Notes: generated by a model from the sequence alone, not told the origin. A DNA stretch of 64,000 nucleotides from Euzebyella saccharophila (GCF_014855495.1 NZ_JACYFJ010000002.1:62001-126000); one strand, 5' to 3'. Shown: positions 52,953 to 60,803, counted from the first letter of the stretch. Translations and numbers: made by a program.

Positions 52953-53522
52953 TTAATTTTTGCCTGCTTTTCTATACCAATTGTTAGGATCCTTTAGTAT
53001 TATATACATGGACCCGCCAACCATAAAGACACCCCCAATTAAAAATATGGCTCCCAACAATAGAAAATTAGTATGCTTAACTATGGTTTTACCACCAATT
53101 TTCAAACCGGTTATTTTATTGGTTCGTTCATTTATGTACAACTTAAGTCGTGGTTTGTCAGTTTGTAGTTCATCAATCGCATGTCTAATATTAGATGGGT
53201 TGACGACTCGTTTTTTAGGAATAGGAGGCCCATAATGGGTCAACAAATTATACCAGCCTTCTTTATAATTAAGGGTGTCATTGACAACTCTATTTTTTAA
53301 TTTCAAGACCAATTCAAATTCTGGATTAAAACCGGTGGTGGGTATTTCATTGAAGCCAATTTGGCAGCTACTAATTTTTAGTTTTTCTTCTTTCAGATTA
53401 AATGAGTGAAAGACAAACATAAAGCCAACGACCAATGGAACTAAACCTATTACAGAAAATATCAAGGTGCGGAAGGCCCAGTATCGGGGGTATAAAACTT
53501 TATGTTCATTGTTCTTTGTCAT
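52953..53522 (-). CDS. Hypothetical two-helix membrane protein
   Basis: The 189-residue protein has one transmembrane segment near the N-terminus (FSVIGLVPLVVGFMFVF) and one near the C-terminus (FLLLGAIFLIGGVFMVG). A polar domain of about 105 residues between them (LKISSCQIGFNE...KITGLKIGGKTIV) probably faces the periplasm. No family is recognised. The ATG overlaps the stop of the decayed upstream frame (TAATG). Its 3' end is 26 bp from REP copy 1. Together with its broken neighbour it lies between REP copies 1 and 2. Confidence 0.5.
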   Translation of the reverse strand: MTKNNEHKVLYPRYWAFRTLIFSVIGLVPLVVGFMFVFHSFNLKEEKLKISSCQIGFNEIPTTGFNPEFELVLKLKNRVVNDTLNYKEGWYNLLTHYGPPIPKKRVVNPSNIRHAIDELQTDKPRLKLYINERTNKITGLKIGGKTIVKHTNFLLLGAIFLIGGVFMVGGSMYIILKDPNNWYRKAGKN

Positions 53523-53993
53523 TAATCAATATTCTTGTTTTCTGGAATTAACGGGTTGGGTATCGGCTTTTCAAGATTGTAATAAATTTGCTCTGAAATA
53601 GTAACTTCTTCATTATTATAAAATGTTCCTCTTAATGCATCTCCATTGAATAAAATTTCTCCTTTAAAATAGTACCCGGATTGAGATTTGTTTTTGTGTT
53701 CAACTAAAAGATATTTTCTATCCTTTACTGTATAATGATTTCCAGCCGGATGGTTGTTGTTTTTTAGTCTTTTTTTTAAATTGATTTCTATTGTTTAGCA
53801 AGATTATGATTTGCTTTTCCAAAAGATCCCATTCTTATAGCTTGGTCTAAATCTTTTGAAGAAGTGAATAATAGATTTGAATTATATATATGAACATATA
53901 TCCTTTGTGCTTTTAGTATTGATTTCTGAAACCTACCTCGCTTAATAAATCAACTTCATTAATACTTCTATATCTTTTGCCGACAATATTCAT
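53522..53993 (-). pseudogene. Decayed coding sequence interrupted by two frame changes
   Basis: Three minus-strand frame segments read as one protein broken twice. It starts MNIVGKRYRSINEVDLLSEV (ATG at 53993), shifts into INTKAQRIYVHIYNSNLL to GKANHNLAKQ, then shifts to EINLKKRLKNNNHPAGNHYTVKDRKYLLVEH and ends PLIPENKNID with a stop at 53522-53524. Translated without shifts it would be about 160 residues. I do not recognise the family. Its stop overlaps the ATG of the intact 189-residue gene, so the two were once coupled. Confidence 0.55.
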
Positions 53994-53996
53994 CAC

Positions 53997-54089
53997 TCAA
54001 TAATTCCATTTAGTAATCCAATCCATTTCACTTAAATCAATATCCTCTAAATTTAATGTAGAACCATCATTTAGTTTTACCGCATTAAC
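53997..54089 (-). pseudogene. C-terminal gene fragment cut off by REP copy 2
   Basis: A 30-codon open end reads VNAVKLNDGSTLNLEDIDLS then EMDWITKWNY and stops (53997-53999), 3 bp before the ATG of the next frame. Upstream it runs straight into REP copy 2. It is the tail of a larger gene whose body is missing; the identity is unknown. Confidence 0.4.
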
Positions 54090-54120
54090 CCCCGCTGGCG
54101 CGAGCGTCACGCTCGTGCCC
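54088..54120 (-). repeat. REP palindrome, copy 2 (reverse)
   Basis: CCCCCGCTGGCG, CGAGCGT, C, ACGCTCG, TGCCC. It is the same palindrome as copy 1 in the opposite orientation and follows the 3' side of the RAYT gene by about 30 bp. Confidence 0.8.
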
Positions 54121-54148
54121 ATGCAGCTGCTGTTCATAACATTGTCTC

Positions 54149-54577
54149 TCATAGTTCCATTATACCTAAATGCATACCTTCGTTATCTATCTTTAAAACC
54201 GTTTCATCATCGGCATAGTTCCGTGCACTGCTATATTTCCAATCAATGGGATCGGTTACAAAACCTTGTTCCACAGGATTGTTGTGAACGTAATCTATTT
54301 TTTGCTTTATGGCCTTTCCGCTCCATAATTCAACAGGTTTGTTATGCTGCTGCCAGAACTGCCTGTTTTTAACATTGCTTTTTCTTTTCCCTGCCCGTTC
54401 CATCATCCATAAAAGCCATTCTTTTCTCCTTTCCTGAGGGTTTTCTTCAATTTCTTTTATCAATTTTCTAGGTGTATAGCCCTTGAAATCTCTTAGCAAC
54501 CCTGATGGGTCTTCATTTTCCGACCTAAAGACAAAGTGAACGTGGCTCGGCATAAAACAATAAGCAAATACTTCCAT
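54149..54577 (-). mobile_element. REP-associated tyrosine transposase (RAYT), 5'-truncated
   Basis: The 142-residue product matches Y1/HUH transposases of the RAYT type: HUH motif HVH (12-14) in CFMPSHVHFVF, then the helix with YVHNNPVEQGFV (Tyr96 probable nucleophile) and WKYSSARNY. Intact members are longer and carry about 40-50 more residues before AEKG-MEVFAY. Here an in-frame TGA precedes AEKGM, and the missing part has been replaced by leader-like sequence and REP copy 3. The product may be inactive or reach its activity with a missing N-terminus. It is flanked by REP copies 2 and 3, with outward-facing tails. Confidence 0.82.
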
Positions 54578-54646
54578 ACCTTTTTCTGCTCATTGTTTCT
54601 TTATTCTTTCACTTTTTCTGTTTCTTATGCCCTGCTTATTCTTGAC

Positions 54647-54679
54647 GGCACGAGCACGGATGCTCGCGCTAGCGGGGGG
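54647..54679 (+). repeat. REP palindrome, copy 3 (forward, variant)
   Basis: GGCACGAGC, ACGGAT, GCTCGCGCTAGCG, GGGGGG: a variant with a changed centre. It lies at the truncated 5' side of the RAYT gene. Confidence 0.75.
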
Positions 54680-54732
54680 AATTGCTGCGTGTTATTGTCC
54701 CCTTTGAGGGGACAGTTTTGGCTATGCCAAAA

Positions 54733-54830
54733 CAGGGGTGTTTTTCTGTTGTTTTTCACTAATTATAATTGTCATTGCCTTTACTTTTTCTGCTGTTGGC
54801 ACGAGCGTGACGCTCGCGCCAGCGGGGGGG
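54733..54830 (+). repeat. Leader element plus REP palindrome, copy 4 (forward)
   Basis: A leader (AGGGGTGTTTTTCTG, then ATTATAA and TTTTTCTGCTGTT) runs into GGCACGAGCGTGACGCTCGCG and CCAGCG plus seven G (REP 54798-54830). The same leader precedes copies 1 and 7, and a decayed form lies at 51229-51300. Just upstream (about 54700-54732), GTCCCC/GGGGAC and TTTTGG/CCAAAA form two short hairpins. Confidence 0.75.
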
Positions 54831-54838
54831 ACTAGGTT

Positions 54839-55165
54839 TTAGAATTGAAAATTGCTGTTTACTTGAATACGATTTAGAAGCTTTTCATTACTCTTGTCAA
54901 TACCTGTTTCATCAGCTAAACGTAATAGATTATTAATTTTTCTTTTCAAATCCTTAAGCTGACTGCTATTAATAGTAGTGTACTGCTTGAAACTTGTAAC
55001 TTCTGTCATCAAAGATGATAAAGTCTGATAGAATGCACTCTTTGCCCTTATTTTAAATCTTTCCTTAATATCTATATGTGAAAGGCTTTTATCGAACACT
55101 TGAGTCATTTCCAATAAATCTTCTGAAATGGATTCTATTTTATGTAAATTAAAGTCGTTTACCAC
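54839..55165 (-). CDS. Small hypothetical helical protein
   Basis: The 108-residue protein is predicted almost all helical (SISEDLLEMTQVFDKSLSHI; SFKQYTTINSSQLKDLKRKI). No signal peptide, membrane helix or known motif is seen. Its GTG start overlaps the TAA of the upstream 67-codon frame (GTGgTAA), so translation is coupled. The stop lies 8 bp from the poly-G end of REP copy 4. It could be an immunity-type protein for the truncated gene before it; this is inference only. Confidence 0.45.
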   Translation of the reverse strand: MVNDFNLHKIESISEDLLEMTQVFDKSLSHIDIKERFKIRAKSAFYQTLSSLMTEVTSFKQYTTINSSQLKDLKRKINNLLRLADETGIDKSNEKLLNRIQVNSNFQF

Positions 55166-55362
55166 GGTGTATTTGTTATGCTATTAGTGATTGATGGAAT
55201 ATTTATGTTATTTTGATTAATATCAAAAATCAGTTGCTCGGTGCCTCCTTGTAAAAAATAATTCGAGATATTTTCATTATTTGATAAAGGTTGTTTTGCT
55301 GCTTTTCCTCTCCATACATAAATTCCTTGAGGAGGAACTTCTACTTCAATAATTTTAGTCAT
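55159..55362 (-). CDS. Fragment of a larger protein, 67 codons from ATG, open to REP copy 5
   Basis: From the ATG it reads MTKIIEVEVPPQGIYVWRGK to ISNYFLQGGTEQLIFDI and ends ITNTPW. The same frame is open upstream through VQPEWNS into REP copy 5. The style of the sequence and the lack of a start upstream suggest the C-terminal end of a larger gene, cut by the repeat. No family is recognised. It overlaps the 108-residue gene by 7 bp. Confidence 0.35.
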   Translation of the reverse strand: MTKIIEVEVPPQGIYVWRGKAAKQPLSNNENISNYFLQGGTEQLIFDINQNNINIPSITNSITNTPW

Positions 55363-55390
55363 GCTATTCCATTCTGGTTGAACAGCAGTA

Positions 55391-55521
55391 CCCCCGCTAG
55401 CGCGAGCGTCACGCTCGTGCCCCTTATTAATTTGTCTATCAAATCTTTTATCATTTCATTAATCCCAAATGTATATGGCATTATCTATTTTCAACACCGT
55501 GCTATCATCTATATAAGGCCG
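55391..55521 (-). repeat. REP copy 5 with RAYT 3'-end relic, tandem unit 1
   Basis: The 131-bp unit begins with a reverse REP (55391-55423) and continues into sequence that, on the minus strand, translates as RPYIDDSTVLKIDNAI. The matching RAYT end (NYADDETVLKIDNE) is found in the 54149-54577 gene, so the unit is a decayed RAYT 3' end joined to its REP. The next unit repeats it directly. Confidence 0.65.
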
Positions 55522-55650
55522 CCCCCGCTAGCGCGAGCGTCACGCTCGTGCCCCTTATTAATTTGTCTATCAATCTTTTATCATTTCATTAATCCCAATG
55601 TATATGGCATTATCTATTTTCAACACCGTGCTATCATCTATATAAGGCCG
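55522..55650 (-). repeat. REP copy 6 with RAYT 3'-end relic, tandem unit 2
   Basis: The 129-bp unit differs from unit 1 by only two single-base deletions. Its reading DDSTVLKIDNAIYIGINEM parallels the RAYT end (LKIDNEGMHLGIMEL), a little closer than unit 1, whose frame breaks after IYIWD. The near identity means a recent tandem duplication. Confidence 0.65.
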
Positions 55651-55772
55651 CGCGAGTTGTCCCCTTGAGGACGACCCAATGCCAACTGTGGGCAAGCTGC
55701 AACCTTGGCCAGAAGTGTTTTTCTGTTGTCTTATACGCATTATATTATCCTACATTTACTTTTTACTACTGT

Positions 55773-55827
55773 TGACACGAGCAAGGATGCTCGCGCCAGC
55801 GAGGGGATGCTCGCGCCAGCGAGGGAA
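55773..55827 (+). repeat. REP copy 7 (forward, with duplicated tail)
   Basis: GACACGAGCAAGGATGCTCG and CGCCAGCGAGGGG, then the tail GATGCTCGCGCCAGCGAGGG repeated once. The leader (GTGTTTTTCTGTTG, ATTATA, TTTACTACTGTT) precedes it at about 55713-55772. The interval 55651-55712 holds a decayed GTCCCC/GGGGAC-like leader and no gene. Confidence 0.7.
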
Positions 55828-55848
55828 TTAGAAAAAAACGTAATACCT

Positions 55849-56094
55849 TCATCTTTTCTTCAATAATAATTTAACAATTTTATATAAGGAAAAACACATA
55901 GCGAAAATGAAAAACACCCTGATAGCCCAATAAGTAATAACATTTGAATTTAGAAACGTAAGTATAAGATTGAAAATACGAGACTTATAGCTACCCACAT
56001 TTTCAGTATAGTCCGCTGTATATAATAGTAAAGAAGAAAGCAGAAATACCACAACCCATTCTGTTATACCAAGTTTGTTTTTTTCCTCTCTCAT
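55849..56094 (-). CDS. Small hypothetical membrane protein
   Basis: The protein of about 81 residues has two hydrophobic segments (WVVVFLLSSLLLYTA; VITYWAIRVFFIFAMCF) around a short polar loop and a basic end (KLLLKKR). The ATG at 56094 is used because it lies 2 bp after the stop of the upstream fragment (TGATTATG). Its 3' end is 21 bp from REP copy 7. The family is unknown; it could be a membrane immunity protein, but nothing shows that directly. Confidence 0.45.
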   Translation of the reverse strand: MREEKNKLGITEWVVVFLLSSLLLYTADYTENVGSYKSRIFNLILTFLNSNVITYWAIRVFFIFAMCFSLYKIVKLLLKKR

Positions 56095-56096
56095 AA

Positions 56097-56273
56097 TCAA
56101 AAATCTGGTAGATTTTCTATCAATCTATTCGTGAAAAACTGTCTTAAATCTGTTTTCAATCGTTCTATAATCTCTTGATTATTGGCGCCATCAATTTTCA
56201 TTTCGTTTATTATTTCATAGAAACTAATATTATGATTTTTTGCTTGTTTTAAAATCAGCAAATAAATCTTAGG
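56097..56273 (-). pseudogene. C-terminal gene fragment cut off near REP copy 8
   Basis: A 58-codon minus-strand frame reads PKIYLLILKQAKNHNISFYE, then helical sequence, and ends RLIENLPDF. It has no good start and an in-frame stop lies just upstream, where REP copy 8 begins. It is translationally coupled (TGATTATG) to the small membrane protein. It looks like the 3' end of a larger gene whose body was lost. Confidence 0.4.
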
Positions 56274-56281
56274 TCAAAAGT

Positions 56282-56313
56282 CCCTCGCTGGCGTGAGGGT
56301 CACGCTCGTGCCC
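56282..56313 (-). repeat. REP palindrome, copy 8 (reverse)
   Basis: CCCTCGCTGGCG, TGAGGGT, C, ACGCTCG, TGCCC. The left arm has two substitutions. The following 260 bp up to ung hold no gene that I can support. Confidence 0.7.
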
Positions 56314-56573
56314 TTTGTTAAATTGTTTATCGCTCCTTCTAGAATTCCATTTGCACAAGGTTCAAGTAAACATTGCAATTTCTTGCTAAAAATAAAAGTG
56401 TCCGCAGCCTATATCAACTACTGAACACCAATTAGTTTATAGCTAAGATATATAACAACATATTTCCATTTCTATTTTATCTGCGTCTTATCTCGACCAA
56501 TTAATAAAGCCAAATCCTCCATTTTAAGTAATTTTATGCTCAGAATTTAATAATAGAAAACGAAAAACAGCCC

Positions 56574-57239
56574 ATGGCCGTCACCATAGAAGAAAGTTGG
56601 AAACAACAGTTGAAAAGTGAGTTTGAGCAACCGTATTTTAAACAGCTCTCCCAATTCATTAAAGCGGAATATGCCCTGTACACCTGCTACCCCAAGGGAA
56701 AGGATGTTTTTGCGGCTTTTGACCATAGTCCGTTTAATGAGACTAAGGTAGTAATCATTGGGCAGGACCCCTATCATGGTCCCGAGCAGGCGAACGGACT
56801 CTGTTTTTCGGTAAAGGACGGCATCGCGCATCCACCTTCCCTCATCAATATTTTTAAGGAAATTGAAACGGATCTGGGCAAGCCCTATCCGGAAAGTGGC
56901 AATTTAGAACGTTGGGCGGCCCAAAGGGTGCTCTTATTGAACGCCACCTTGACCGTAAGGGCGCACGAAGCAGGCAGCCACCAAAAAAGGGGCTGGGAAA
57001 CCTTTACGGATGCCGTTATCAAAAGGCTGTCCGACCAACGGGAAGGCCTAATCTTTATGCTCTGGGGCGGATTTGCCAAGAAAAAGGCATCGCTCATCGA
57101 CAAAAAGAAGCACCATATACTCACTTCTGGGCATCCTTCGCCTTTAAGTGCTAATCGGGGGTATTGGTTCGGCAACCGGCATTTTAGCCAAGCCAATGAA
57201 ATTTTGAAGCAAGCTGGGCAAGAGCCCATTAATTGGTAG
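56574..57239 (+). CDS. ung: Uracil-DNA glycosylase
   Basis: The 221-residue family 1 UDG shows the water-activating motif GQDPYHGPEQANGLCFSV, the proline loop HPPSLINIFKEI, the NATLTVR strand and the DNA-intercalating loop GHPSPLS. It removes uracil from DNA to start base-excision repair. The length is normal. It borders the repeat island on its 5' side, so the island ends here, and its 3' end overlaps the convergent small secreted gene by 11 bp. Confidence 0.97.
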   Translation: MAVTIEESWKQQLKSEFEQPYFKQLSQFIKAEYALYTCYPKGKDVFAAFDHSPFNETKVVIIGQDPYHGPEQANGLCFSVKDGIAHPPSLINIFKEIETDLGKPYPESGNLERWAAQRVLLLNATLTVRAHEAGSHQKRGWETFTDAVIKRLSDQREGLIFMLWGGFAKKKASLIDKKKHHILTSGHPSPLSANRGYWFGNRHFSQANEILKQAGQEPINW

Positions 57240-57663
57240 CATCCACATCCGCAATGGCATCATAAGATTTTTGGGATGGGGGTTCCGGTAAGGGTTGAAT
57301 ATTTGGTTTTACGCGCATGTATTCACGCCACCGGTAATCTTCCAGCACTTGGCCCATCTCTGCAGTTTCACGATTGGAGAGTTTTTTGAGCAGACTATAT
57401 TTGGCCCCGTAGGAAAGGGTAGGGTCTTCCTCTACCGATTTTTTCTTCACCAAAAACCGGGCAACGGTCTGCTGAAAATCCAATGCTTGGTCGGTACCCA
57501 TAACCAGATAAGGTTGGTATTCCGCGGTAATATCAACCGCCTGTAAGCGGATATTTCTGTCAATTTGCAAAGCGTAATAGGTCTGTGCTTTAATGGGAGC
57601 GGTAGTTCCAAAAAATAGCATTCCCATCAAAAACACAAAAACGCCAAAGTTTCTGTTTTTCAT
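57229..57663 (-). CDS. Small exported protein of unknown function
   Basis: The 144-residue protein has a signal peptide (MKNRNFGVFVFLMGMLFFGT, cleaved near IKAQ) and a mixed, charge-rich periplasmic part (QTYYALQIDRNIRLQAVDI to LSNRETAEMGQVLEDYRWR). I do not recognise the family. It is convergent with ung, with an 11-bp overlap of the 3' ends. Confidence 0.55.
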   Translation of the reverse strand: MKNRNFGVFVFLMGMLFFGTTAPIKAQTYYALQIDRNIRLQAVDITAEYQPYLVMGTDQALDFQQTVARFLVKKKSVEEDPTLSYGAKYSLLKKLSNRETAEMGQVLEDYRWREYMRVKPNIQPLPEPPSQKSYDAIADVDATN

Positions 57664-57752
57664 TTTGTTAAGCTATTTGTTCTAAACGGTTACATCAATA
57701 AAAACAGCCTAAAATTAAATAACAAAAAAGGTGTTTGTCAAGTACTGAATTC

Positions 57753-58604
57753 TTAAAAATTCTTAAGAATTTGCTCTTCCGGGAGAATGCTTTTTACTAA
57801 TCCCAAGCTATGTAGCGTTTCCTGTACTTTTTTTAGGGATGATGAGGGTAATTGTTTTTGGCTCCATTGGGTAATGGAAAGCCATTCCTGGATATCCTCC
57901 AATTGTTGTCCGTACTCATTGGCCAAGGTGCGGTCTATACTGGGAATTTGCTTGAACTCGAGTGTGTAATCGTTGATTACCTCCAAGATATGCTGGGCAG
58001 CACTGGGTTGTTCCGCTAAAAAACGGTCCGTGGCCGCAATAACAAAGCAGGGCCAAGGGGTAGGGCAGTCGCCCAAACGGCGAAAGGTACCATTATCCAC
58101 CAAAGGTTTGGTGGTAAAATGCTCCCACATAAAATAATCGGCCGTGCCGGAAGTAAGGGCTTCTACGGCACCGCCAAGATTGTTAATGACTTCAAATTGT
58201 AACTGATCGGTGCTCCAGCCCTCATTTTGGGCGTTTACATACGCCATAAGGTGACTTCCGCTTCCAAACCGACTGATGGCAGCTTTTGCCGATTGAAGCT
58301 CGGAAATCGCTTTAAAATCGCTTTTTGAGCCCACATGAATACCCCATTGTAAGGGAGTAGCAATAAATTCTTGGATGATTTTTGCGGGATTACCTTCTGA
58401 AATGCTTTTGACCACCCCTTCGGTCAGGATAATGGCCAGATCGGCTTCCCCATCTTTCAGCATTTGGCACATTCTACCGGTACCTTCGGGCACATCGGTC
58501 CATTGCAGATCTATTCCTCGATCTTCGAACATGCGGTCCTCCATGGCCATATGCCATGGTAGATTAAAATGTTCCGGTACGCCTACAATTCTTACTTCTT
58601 TCAT
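57753..58604 (-). CDS. Substrate-binding-protein-like protein (NMT1/THI5 type) without a signal peptide
   Basis: The 283-residue type II periplasmic-binding fold begins VRIVGVPEHFNLPWHMAME, with FEDRGIDLQWTDVPEGTG, LKDGEADLAIILTEG and AISRFGSGSHLMAYVNA. It resembles the NMT1/THI5 and SsuA group that bind pyrimidines, thiamine precursors or sulfonates. It has no signal peptide and no ABC ATPase or permease neighbours, so it is probably a cytoplasmic sensor or orphan. It is a single gene. Confidence 0.7.
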   Translation of the reverse strand: MKEVRIVGVPEHFNLPWHMAMEDRMFEDRGIDLQWTDVPEGTGRMCQMLKDGEADLAIILTEGVVKSISEGNPAKIIQEFIATPLQWGIHVGSKSDFKAISELQSAKAAISRFGSGSHLMAYVNAQNEGWSTDQLQFEVINNLGGAVEALTSGTADYFMWEHFTTKPLVDNGTFRRLGDCPTPWPCFVIAATDRFLAEQPSAAQHILEVINDYTLEFKQIPSIDRTLANEYGQQLEDIQEWLSITQWSQKQLPSSSLKKVQETLHSLGLVKSILPEEQILKNF

Positions 58605-58707
58605 GCAAGTGGATTTAATCTATTTGCAAATTTAAGCTAATTTGACTCCTGAGAAAATGAAATACCACACCTAAAATATCGTATACGAAACTACTTATAC
58701 ATCTTTA

Positions 58708-60747
58708 TTAATTGGTAGGTACGCTCACTTTTTCCTTTAGAAAACGATAAATCTCATATTGAGAACGGCACGGCTTTTTATTATTGCTGAAATAGGAGTT
58801 GCTTTCTTGAGCATCAACGTTTCTTGCTTTAACATTGTCATTTAATTGCAGCTTCAAAATATGTGATAGTTCCTTGAAAATTTCACTATCGTAAATTGGA
58901 GTAAGAACTTCTATTCTACGGTCAAGGTTTCGGGTCATCCAATCGGCTGAACCTGTATACATTTTTGGGTCACCGTTATTTTCGAACCAATAGATTCTGC
59001 CATGTTCCAGAAATCGGTCCACAATACTTGTAACTTGTATGTTTTTAGCCGCTTTTTCGTTGCCCATATGGAGAGAGCAAAATCCTCGAACTAACAACCG
59101 AACGGATACACCGGACTCCGCCGCTTCATAAATCTTAGCGATCATATCCTTGTCCTGAAGGCTGTTCATTTTAATTTTCATGCCTGCCGGGAGACCCGCC
59201 TTAGCATTTTTTACCTCCTGGTCTATCAATTGATAAAACTTGGTACGTGTTGAGAAAGGCGAAACCATTAAGTGCTTGGTGATAGGGGCGAGTCGTTTTC
59301 GTTCCAATACCTCAAAGACCTGTGCCAACTCCCCTGTAATTCTTGAATCGGCAGTAAAGAGTCCGTGGTCGGCATAAATCTTAGAGGTTTTACGATTAAA
59401 ATTGCCAGTGCTGATATATGCGTAGCGCTGTAAGTTGTCTTCTTCCCGTCGCTCCACCATCATAATTTTGCTATGCACCTTAATTTCAAGGTCGCTGTGA
59501 TGCACTTCGGCCCCATGTTCTTTGAGTTTTTTGCTCCATTCCAGATTGTTGGCTTCATCAAAACGGGCTTTGGGTTCTACGAACACCATTACCTTTTTTC
59601 CATTTTTAAGAGCCTTTAGTAACGCTAGTGCCAATTTGGAGTCCTTTGCAATACGGTATAGTGATATCTTTATGCTTTCTATAAGGCGGTCTACCGAAGC
59701 CTTTTCTATAAATTCCAATACGGGGTCAAATGAGTGATACGGAAAATGCACCATCTGATCGGCAAGGCGAATGGAGGCAAATATATCTTGACTGTGGCTT
59801 AAAACAGGATGGGGAAGGGGAGGCAGAGGTTTAAAATGGAGTTCCGGATTATTGGAGGGGTCCGGAAAGGACATAAAATCACTGTAATTATGATATTTTC
59901 CTCCCGGGAACATATCTACCTTGCCCAGACCCAAAATATTTCGAAGGGCTTTGCGGTCAGTTTCCGGCATACGAAAATCATAAAGTAGTCGGGTTGGCTG
60001 CCCTACTTTTCTCTGCGAAAGTGATTCTTCTATCTGGCGGGCAATGTCCCCGTCAAAATTATCCTCCCAATACAGTTCGGCATCACGTGAAAGTTTTACT
60101 TCAAATAAACATTGTATTTCCTTATTTTTAAATATATTATGTGACTCTTGTGCAATGATGTCATCTAGAAATGTGATAAAGTGTTTTTGGTCAGTTGCAG
60201 GGAGGGTCACAAACCTAGATACCTTGTCCGAAGGAATGGAAACGAAGCTAGAGCTGCCATCTGTAAACCGGAGGTAAAAGTACAAGGCGTTATTGGCCAA
60301 AAAGGGAATCTCCTCTTCAGAAACCGGTACAATTTCTAAATGTTCTTTTACTTCAGAATTAAAAAACATCCTTGCTTCTTGCTGTTGGTGTTTTGAAAAT
60401 TCTTCTTTGGAAATCAAATGAATTCCATTATCCTGTAATTCTGGAATAATTTCATCCTTAAAAATACTTCCAAAGATTTCCTGTTGGGTTTCTACCCTGT
60501 TGATAATCTCCTTTAAGGTTTTGGTGGGGCGTAATTTCAATTTCTTGCGAATCTGCTTATCCACATTCTTTATCTGCCGCAATTTAGACACCCTTACCCG
60601 AAAGAATTCGTCCAGGTTAGATGAAAATATAGCTAAGAATTTAATGCGTTCATAAAGTGGATTACGCTTATCTTGGGCTTCTTGAAGTACACGCCCGTTA
60701 AAACTAAGCCAGCTTAGGTCTCGGTGTTGGTATAGTCTCTCTCTCAT
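58708..60747 (-). CDS. ppk1: Polyphosphate kinase 1
   Basis: The 679-residue enzyme has the PPK N domain (QHRDLSWLSFNGRVLQEA), the middle domain with FPYHSFDPVLEFIEKASVD, and the catalytic C1/C2 domains. The phosphohistidine lies in LEIKVHSKIMMV (His about 423), near STGNFNRKTSKIYADHGLF, with the later RRIEVLTPIYD region. It makes long-chain polyphosphate from ATP, reversibly. No ppx gene is next to it. Confidence 0.93.
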   Translation of the reverse strand: MRERLYQHRDLSWLSFNGRVLQEAQDKRNPLYERIKFLAIFSSNLDEFFRVRVSKLRQIKNVDKQIRKKLKLRPTKTLKEIINRVETQQEIFGSIFKDEIIPELQDNGIHLISKEEFSKHQQQEARMFFNSEVKEHLEIVPVSEEEIPFLANNALYFYLRFTDGSSSFVSIPSDKVSRFVTLPATDQKHFITFLDDIIAQESHNIFKNKEIQCLFEVKLSRDAELYWEDNFDGDIARQIEESLSQRKVGQPTRLLYDFRMPETDRKALRNILGLGKVDMFPGGKYHNYSDFMSFPDPSNNPELHFKPLPPLPHPVLSHSQDIFASIRLADQMVHFPYHSFDPVLEFIEKASVDRLIESIKISLYRIAKDSKLALALLKALKNGKKVMVFVEPKARFDEANNLEWSKKLKEHGAEVHHSDLEIKVHSKIMMVERREEDNLQRYAYISTGNFNRKTSKIYADHGLFTADSRITGELAQVFEVLERKRLAPITKHLMVSPFSTRTKFYQLIDQEVKNAKAGLPAGMKIKMNSLQDKDMIAKIYEAAESGVSVRLLVRGFCSLHMGNEKAAKNIQVTSIVDRFLEHGRIYWFENNGDPKMYTGSADWMTRNLDRRIEVLTPIYDSEIFKELSHILKLQLNDNVKARNVDAQESNSYFSNNKKPCRSQYEIYRFLKEKVSVPTN

Positions 60748-60803
60748 AGAAAGTCAAAAATAGGAAAAGAGAAAGCTTTTTGTTTAAAGGAATAGTTAAG
60801 GTG

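Noticed and set aside
54536-54835. Apparent plus-strand 99-residue coding region containing HERDARASGG
   Set aside because: It is a translation of the REP and leader repeats; the same peptide appears wherever a REP is read in that frame.
55291-55668. Apparent plus-strand 125-residue coding region
   Set aside because: It runs across the two tandem REP/RAYT-tail units, so the internal repetition is nucleotide duplication, not protein structure.
52900-56313. Regularly recurring CGAGCGTGACGCTCG palindromes as a possible CRISPR array
   Set aside because: Copies are irregularly spaced, occur in both orientations and have no spacers of uniform length; there are no cas genes. They are REPs.
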